Part shown: in pieces, positions 14,622 through 18,305 of the stretch
Numbering within the stretch: the stretch's first letter is position 1
Layout: each line of letters begins with the position of its first letter
The notes under the pieces: generated by a model
What the model was told of the DNA's origin: nothing
Databases searched by the model: none
What the model saw: the letters and a program-made list of their open reading frames with translations, nothing else
Made by a program: the position numbers and the translations under genes
Assembly: GCA_014729315.1 (NCBI GenBank)
Contig: WJKD01000254.1
Coordinates: 1-18,305 of the forward strand
Direction of reading: 5' to 3'
Length of the DNA: 18,305 bases
DNA from: Promethearchaeota archaeon
GTDB taxonomy: Archaea; Asgardarchaeota; Lokiarchaeia; Sigynarchaeales; SOKP01

Positions 14622-15932
14622 ATGTCACCGGATAGCTCAATAACCCTAGAAAATGTATTTAGTGTCATTAAGGAAAACGCTAAAGGAAATATCGGAATTA
14701 TATGTCTCAATGCCATCATCGAGTTAAGCTTGAAAGAAGAATTAGAAGAGTTCCTTAAATATCAAGGAATTCAAATCCCTTCGGACAGCAATTTAACAAA
14801 TTTAGAGATTTTTAAATATATTTGTAGACACTTTCATAACAATTATTTAGCCGACGATAAAAATCAAGCTTTATATTCAGATAGTTTAAATTACATTGGA
14901 GACACTATCTTAAGGGATAAGAATTTATACAATAACCTTGTTATGAACGATTTTCTCTCTAAGAAAGAGGTTATAAATGTTTTTAGCGATTTTTGCGCTG
15001 ATCTTGGAATATCTGTATATTCAACATCTCAAATTGAGGATTATTCCTTAGATTTGTATTTAACTAAAAAAACCCCTTTTCTCAAAACCGAAGCTGTGTT
15101 TGTCAGGATGGGAAAAGAGTTGGACGAAGCTGAGTACGCGGAAACGTTAAGACTTATGGAAAAATCTAGCGAGATTGCTTACTGGACCGTCTTGGTTATA
15201 ACTCCTTTAGGTGCTGCTAAAGTTGGTTTACACAAATTAATAGGTGATTTAGATAAATTGGGAGTTTGGTTGTACATAATTGATCCAATATTACAGAGAG
15301 TACTTGGAGTTTTCAAGGGTAGCAAATCCAAAACGTATGATTCAGATATAAGGGATAATTTTATCCAGAAACTACCTCGCGAGCCAATCAGAGCACCCTC
15401 CCAGATTATAAAATTTTCAAAATATAACTTAGAGGATTCAGAATCTTATAAAACAAAAGATTTCCGCAAATACGAGATTTTAACGCAAGACAAGCATAAG
15501 AAATTAATCGAATTTTTAAACGAAACTCCCGAATACCGAAATATTTTTAATTCGATAATAATAATGCATCAATCTACGGGTACTCCAATGGTTTCTTATT
15601 CTAAATCCTTGAACAAAAACAACGAAATTTTAATATCGGGATTTTTAACTGCGATGGACGATTTTGTTCAAAGAATCGGAGGAGCACGATCAATGAAGGA
15701 AATTAATTATAAGAACTTCTTTGTTCAAGCAGCCTATGGTGAAAAAATAAAGCTCGCTTTATTCCTTTCAGAACCCGCCGACGAAATATTAAAAGAGAGA
15801 TTATCTTATTTTGTTAATTATTTTGAAAAAAATTACGAATCTGACATCAACAAATTCCGAACGACTGGAGATACTGCGTTATTTGAAGATAAAGAGATCG
15901 TGCCCATAATAAAACATGTGTTAAAAATTTAA
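14622..15932 (+). CDS. Asgard-type protein with C-terminal longin-like domain, paralogue A
   Basis: A 436-residue soluble protein. Residues about 1-110 are helical with no known family recognised. Residues 111-268 form a very well conserved block with the alternating pattern SLDLYLTKK, TEAVFVR, WTVLVITPLG, WLYIIDP, ending KLPREP.RAPSQ. The D144...E157 spacing and strand/helix order recall a PD-(D/E)XK nuclease-like fold, but the usual Lys is absent (E-A-V); this is a hypothesis. Residues 308-436 look longin-like: strand pair NSIIIMHQSTGTPMVSYS, helix ILISGFLTAMDDFVQRI, strands NFFVQAAYGEKIKLALFLS, helix DEILKERLSYFVNYFEKNY. Longin domains act in vesicle-traffic GTPase regulation in eukaryotes. 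It is followed 145 bases later by its paralogue. Function is not known. Confidence 0.8.
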   Translation: MSPDSSITLENVFSVIKENAKGNIGIICLNAIIELSLKEELEEFLKYQGIQIPSDSNLTNLEIFKYICRHFHNNYLADDKNQALYSDSLNYIGDTILRDKNLYNNLVMNDFLSKKEVINVFSDFCADLGISVYSTSQIEDYSLDLYLTKKTPFLKTEAVFVRMGKELDEAEYAETLRLMEKSSEIAYWTVLVITPLGAAKVGLHKLIGDLDKLGVWLYIIDPILQRVLGVFKGSKSKTYDSDIRDNFIQKLPREPIRAPSQIIKFSKYNLEDSESYKTKDFRKYEILTQDKHKKLIEFLNETPEYRNIFNSIIIMHQSTGTPMVSYSKSLNKNNEILISGFLTAMDDFVQRIGGARSMKEINYKNFFVQAAYGEKIKLALFLSEPADEILKERLSYFVNYFEKNYESDINKFRTTGDTALFEDKEIVPIIKHVLKI

Positions 15933-16077
15933 AAATTCCTATTTTTCTTCGTTATATACTCGAAAATCAGGGGTTAAATATTTGATAAATAAAAAGTTTA
16001 TTAACCAACAGAAGTAAGAAATACTATAGAATAATTAGTTATCCAAAAAGGAGATCTTTTCCTAGAGGGTTCTAAAT

Positions 16078-17373
16078 ATGTCAACTTCCAATGAAATTAT
16101 TAACGAAATTCTTAAAGAGTCAAAAGGACAGTATGGAATCTTTTGTATTAATTGCATATTCATGCATAGCTCTTTTAAGGATTTAAAAAAATTGGCAAAT
16201 GAACATAATATCGTTATCGCTGCTGATTCTAAGACAAAGATGGACTTTTTAAGGGATTTTGCGATACATTTCTATGTGCAATACAAGAACAACGAAGATA
16301 TTGAAAACCAATATGAAAGCTCGTTAGATTATATGGGAAATACTTTATTAAGCTATCCTGAAATTAATCAACACCTTTCAAAATTTGATTTTATTGCTAA
16401 ACAAGAATTAATCGATGTTTTCTCTGACTTTTGTGCAGATCTCGGTATATCAATCTTCGACACTTCAAACATAGTTGAATATTCTTTAGATTTATATCTT
16501 ACGAAGAAGACTCCATTATTGAGAACAGAAGCGGTATTTGTAAGAACTGCCGTAGAATTGGATCAAGAAAATTATGACGCCACTCTCAAACTTATTCAAA
16601 ACGCTAAAATGGTTTCCACGTGGACTGTATTTGTTACAACCCCCGCAGGCGTATATAAATTAGGAATGGAAAAGTTGATCAAGGATATGGAAAATCTCGA
16701 TACATGGTTGTATGTTGTAAATCCTCAACATAAAAAAATTTTAGGGATAAGCAAGGGGAAAAAATCAAAATCGTATGACACAGATTTGAGGGACATTTAC
16801 ATCCAGAAACTTCCTCGAGAACCTGTAAGAGCACCTTCTCAAGTCATAAAGTTTTCAAAATATGAATTCAACGAGGACGAATCCTATAAACCAAAATCGT
16901 TTTTTATGTTCGAATTACTCCCAGAACAGGAATTTGAGAGAATAATGGAATCTACAGCTGAAGAAAAGGCTAAATATCAAAATATTTTTAGAAACTTAAT
17001 CGTAATTGACATTGAATCAGGAATTTCAATATTTTCTTATTCAGGACAAAAGAGCATAGACGAAAACCTCATATCTGGATTCTTAACAGCGATGGATCAA
17101 TTTGTATCTGAATTTGGTGGAGAGGATGCTTCGATGAAGGAGATTGATTATAAAGGTTTTTATGTTCAAGCAGCATATGGTGATTATGTTAAAATTGCTT
17201 TATTTCTTTCTCAACCCTCTGATAAAATACTTAAAGAAAGATTAGACTATTTCATCAAACAATTTGAAAATAACTATACTCTTCAAATAAAAGAATTTCG
17301 TGAAACGGGAAGTGTAAATATGTTTGATAGGAAAAAGCTTATTGATTCAGCGAAAAACCTATTAAAAATATAA
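16078..17373 (+). CDS. Asgard-type protein with C-terminal longin-like domain, paralogue B
   Basis: A 431-residue paralogue of the preceding protein with the same three-part layout. In the central block (105-262) about 95 of 158 positions are identical by hand count with no gap. D138 and E151 match D144 and E157. The longin-like C-terminus spans about 303-431 (NLIVIDIESGISIFSYS, LISGFLTAMDQF, FYVQAAYGDYVKIALFLS). The N-terminal 100 residues are less alike but keep G-I-x-C-[LI]-N and SL.Y.G.TL. The ATG at 16078 is preceded by GAGGGT (16065-16070), and GGAG occurs further up, so the gene can be translated independently. The 145-base gap contains a TATA-like ATAAATAAAAAG near 15984. A hairpin plus T-rich terminator follows. 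Confidence 0.8.
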   Translation: MSTSNEIINEILKESKGQYGIFCINCIFMHSSFKDLKKLANEHNIVIAADSKTKMDFLRDFAIHFYVQYKNNEDIENQYESSLDYMGNTLLSYPEINQHLSKFDFIAKQELIDVFSDFCADLGISIFDTSNIVEYSLDLYLTKKTPLLRTEAVFVRTAVELDQENYDATLKLIQNAKMVSTWTVFVTTPAGVYKLGMEKLIKDMENLDTWLYVVNPQHKKILGISKGKKSKSYDTDLRDIYIQKLPREPVRAPSQVIKFSKYEFNEDESYKPKSFFMFELLPEQEFERIMESTAEEKAKYQNIFRNLIVIDIESGISIFSYSGQKSIDENLISGFLTAMDQFVSEFGGEDASMKEIDYKGFYVQAAYGDYVKIALFLSQPSDKILKERLDYFIKQFENNYTLQIKEFRETGSVNMFDRKKLIDSAKNLLKI

Positions 17374-17374
17374 T

Positions 17375-17412
17375 AAAGATCTTCTCTCCCTCGATAATGA
17401 TCTTTTATTTAT
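17375..17412 (+). terminator. Hairpin with T-rich tail after paralogue B
   Basis: AAAGATC (17375-17381) pairs with GATCTTT (17399-17405) around a 17-base loop and is followed by TTATTTATTT. It begins 2 bases after the stop codon. The tail would also act as an archaeal oligo-T terminator. Confidence 0.55.
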
Positions 17413-17485
17413 TTCTAATATCATAAATCACGGAAATGAAAAAAAAGAGAAATTTAATTTTTTAAATAGTCTTTTCCTTAGTCAT

Positions 17486-17890
17486 TCAGTATCCGGCTGC
17501 GCCAGCGGCTCCTGCGGAGCCTAAAATAGCTACTATAACTATAGCCGAGATAATTATGAATATAATTATCCAGATTATGAACAAGATAATCAGCACAACT
17601 ATCACAAATACAATAGACTCGCCGAATTCTTTATTGTATAACTTACTCGCTAGGAATCCTCCAACGATAATATTAATAATTAGGGCAATTATTCCAAAGA
17701 AGAAGCCACCAAGCAAGATATTGATTACTAACCAGAAAAGGTTCAATATCAATGCTGGCTTTAAGTCTGTGCTCCATCCTTTCTTACCGGCCCACCACTT
17801 TGTCACGAAAACTCCTACAAAGAATACAATTATTGCTACAATAATTGCTGCAACGAACGCAGCAACTAAAATTTCCATTTGGCCTAACAT
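17486..17890 (-). CDS. Small hydrophobic membrane protein of unknown function
   Basis: A 134-residue integral membrane protein with three to four hydrophobic segments: EILVAAFVAAIIVAIIVFFVGVFV, the LILNLFWLVINILLGG / FFFGIIALIINIIVGGFLA pair, and a long SIVFVIVVLIILFIIWIIIF run. A short soluble loop KWWAGKKGWSTDLKP follows the first segment. The C-terminus is a Gly/Ala tail, GSAGAAGAAGY. I chose the ATG at 17890 because GTGAT, complementary to the 16S tail, lies just before it; an in-frame ATG at 17878 and a TTG at 17935 are alternatives. Stop is TGA. A TATA box sits at 17975-17983. No family was recognised; it could be a DUF-type four-helix membrane protein. Confidence 0.65.
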   Translation of the reverse strand: MLGQMEILVAAFVAAIIVAIIVFFVGVFVTKWWAGKKGWSTDLKPALILNLFWLVINILLGGFFFGIIALIINIIVGGFLASKLYNKEFGESIVFVIVVLIILFIIWIIIFIIISAIVIVAILGSAGAAGAAGY

Positions 17891-17974
17891 TTGGATCACT
17901 AATGGATTTATTTTTTTTATTTTTGATTTCTTCAAACTAGTAAAGTTTGCTTAATCTTAATTGTTGCATTCTCC

Positions 17975-17983
17975 TATATAAAT
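17975..17983 (-). promoter_or_regulatory. TATA box of the small membrane protein gene
   Basis: Minus strand ATTTATATA preceded by the purine-rich GGAAAGG, a good BRE-TATA arrangement. It predicts a transcript start near 17953 and so a leader of about 60 bases to the ATG at 17890, or 18 bases if the TTG at 17935 is used. The remaining gap to hisF (17984-18201) is AT-rich and shows no other gene. Confidence 0.6.
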
Positions 17984-18201
17984 CCTTTCCTAAAATTGAT
18001 AATATGTTCCATTCCAAAATATTTAAAATGAGATTGATATAACAGACGATAGACTTTGATTTATTGAATTCAAAAAAGTGAATATAAGATACAAGTAGTG
18101 TTTGGTAAATGTTGAAATCACGAAGATGAAATTATTAGATCGCGGTTTGAAAATAAGTAAAATTTTTGTTTTTTATTAGGTACAATAGACTTAAGTTTAT
18201 C

Positions 18202-18305
18202 ATGAAGAATTATAAGAAAATTGTTCCTTGCTTAGATGTAAAGGATGGCAGGGTTGTCAAAGGGATTAAGTTTATCAATCTTAGAGACGCAGGAGACCCA
18301 GTAGA
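18202..18305 (+). CDS. hisF: Imidazole glycerol phosphate synthase cyclase subunit HisF, N-terminus (partial)
   Basis: The first 34 complete codons of HisF, the (beta/alpha)8 cyclase that, with the glutaminase HisH, makes imidazole glycerol phosphate and AICAR in histidine synthesis. [17 protein letters not shown] followed by NLRDAGDPV is the diagnostic first strand and phosphate loop, including the catalytic aspartate (D12, in CLDV). It runs off the right edge. No Shine-Dalgarno precedes the ATG; an AT-rich stretch with ATTAGGTA (18175-18182) lies about 20-27 bases upstream, suggesting a leaderless or near-leaderless transcript. Confidence 0.95.
   Translation, partial: MKNYKKIVPCLDVKDGRVVKGIKFINLRDAGDPV

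Noticed and set aside
17556..17954. Plus-strand open frame opposite the small membrane protein
   Set aside because: The minus-strand frame has clear membrane segments, a TATA box and a plausible ribosome site; the opposite frame has none of these.

Overview
The window looks like chromosome of an AT-rich anaerobic archaeon, most likely an Asgard (Lokiarchaeia-like) lineage. Support comes from archaeal TATA boxes 25-30 bases before starts, GGTGG/GGAG-type Shine-Dalgarno sites, a probable leaderless hypF, oligo-T termination, and two tandem proteins with a C-terminal longin-like domain, a eukaryote-like fold expanded in Asgard genomes. Lineage is inference; no rRNA, ribosomal protein or tRNA is present to fix it.

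Left part (1-2900): the first 29 codons of a [NiFe]-hydrogenase small subunit run off the left edge on the minus strand. Its roughly 500-base upstream region carries three 14-base dyads at exactly 60-base spacing. A small winged-helix-like protein follows, then a plus-strand pair: a 41-residue membrane peptide and a sodium:solute symporter. The natural start of the symporter (strong ribosome site, 2 bases after the peptide's stop) is followed by an in-frame UAG at codon 10, just before TM1.

Middle part (3100-12804): a PaaI-like thioesterase and a cysteine-rich 2x[4Fe-4S] protein, then the hydrogenase maturation genes hypD, hypE and hypF. Between them lie a soluble three-PAS histidine kinase with no adjacent response regulator and a xylose-isomerase-like TIM-barrel protein. 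HypF and HypE make and carry the cyanide ligand and HypD, with HypC, assembles the Fe(CN)2CO unit; hypA, hypB and hypC are not in the window. A short motif (ATTAGGTAAACA-like) recurs upstream of the hydrogenase subunit, in the hypD/kinase divergent region and in the hypF/hypE-side divergent region, suggesting a shared regulon.

Right part (12883-18305): an ICMT/PEMT-type membrane methyltransferase, NAD kinase, two tandem paralogues with an unknown N-terminal region, a highly conserved central block and a longin-like C-terminus, a small hydrophobic membrane protein, and the first 34 codons of hisF. No CRISPR array, insertion sequence, tRNA or rRNA was seen.
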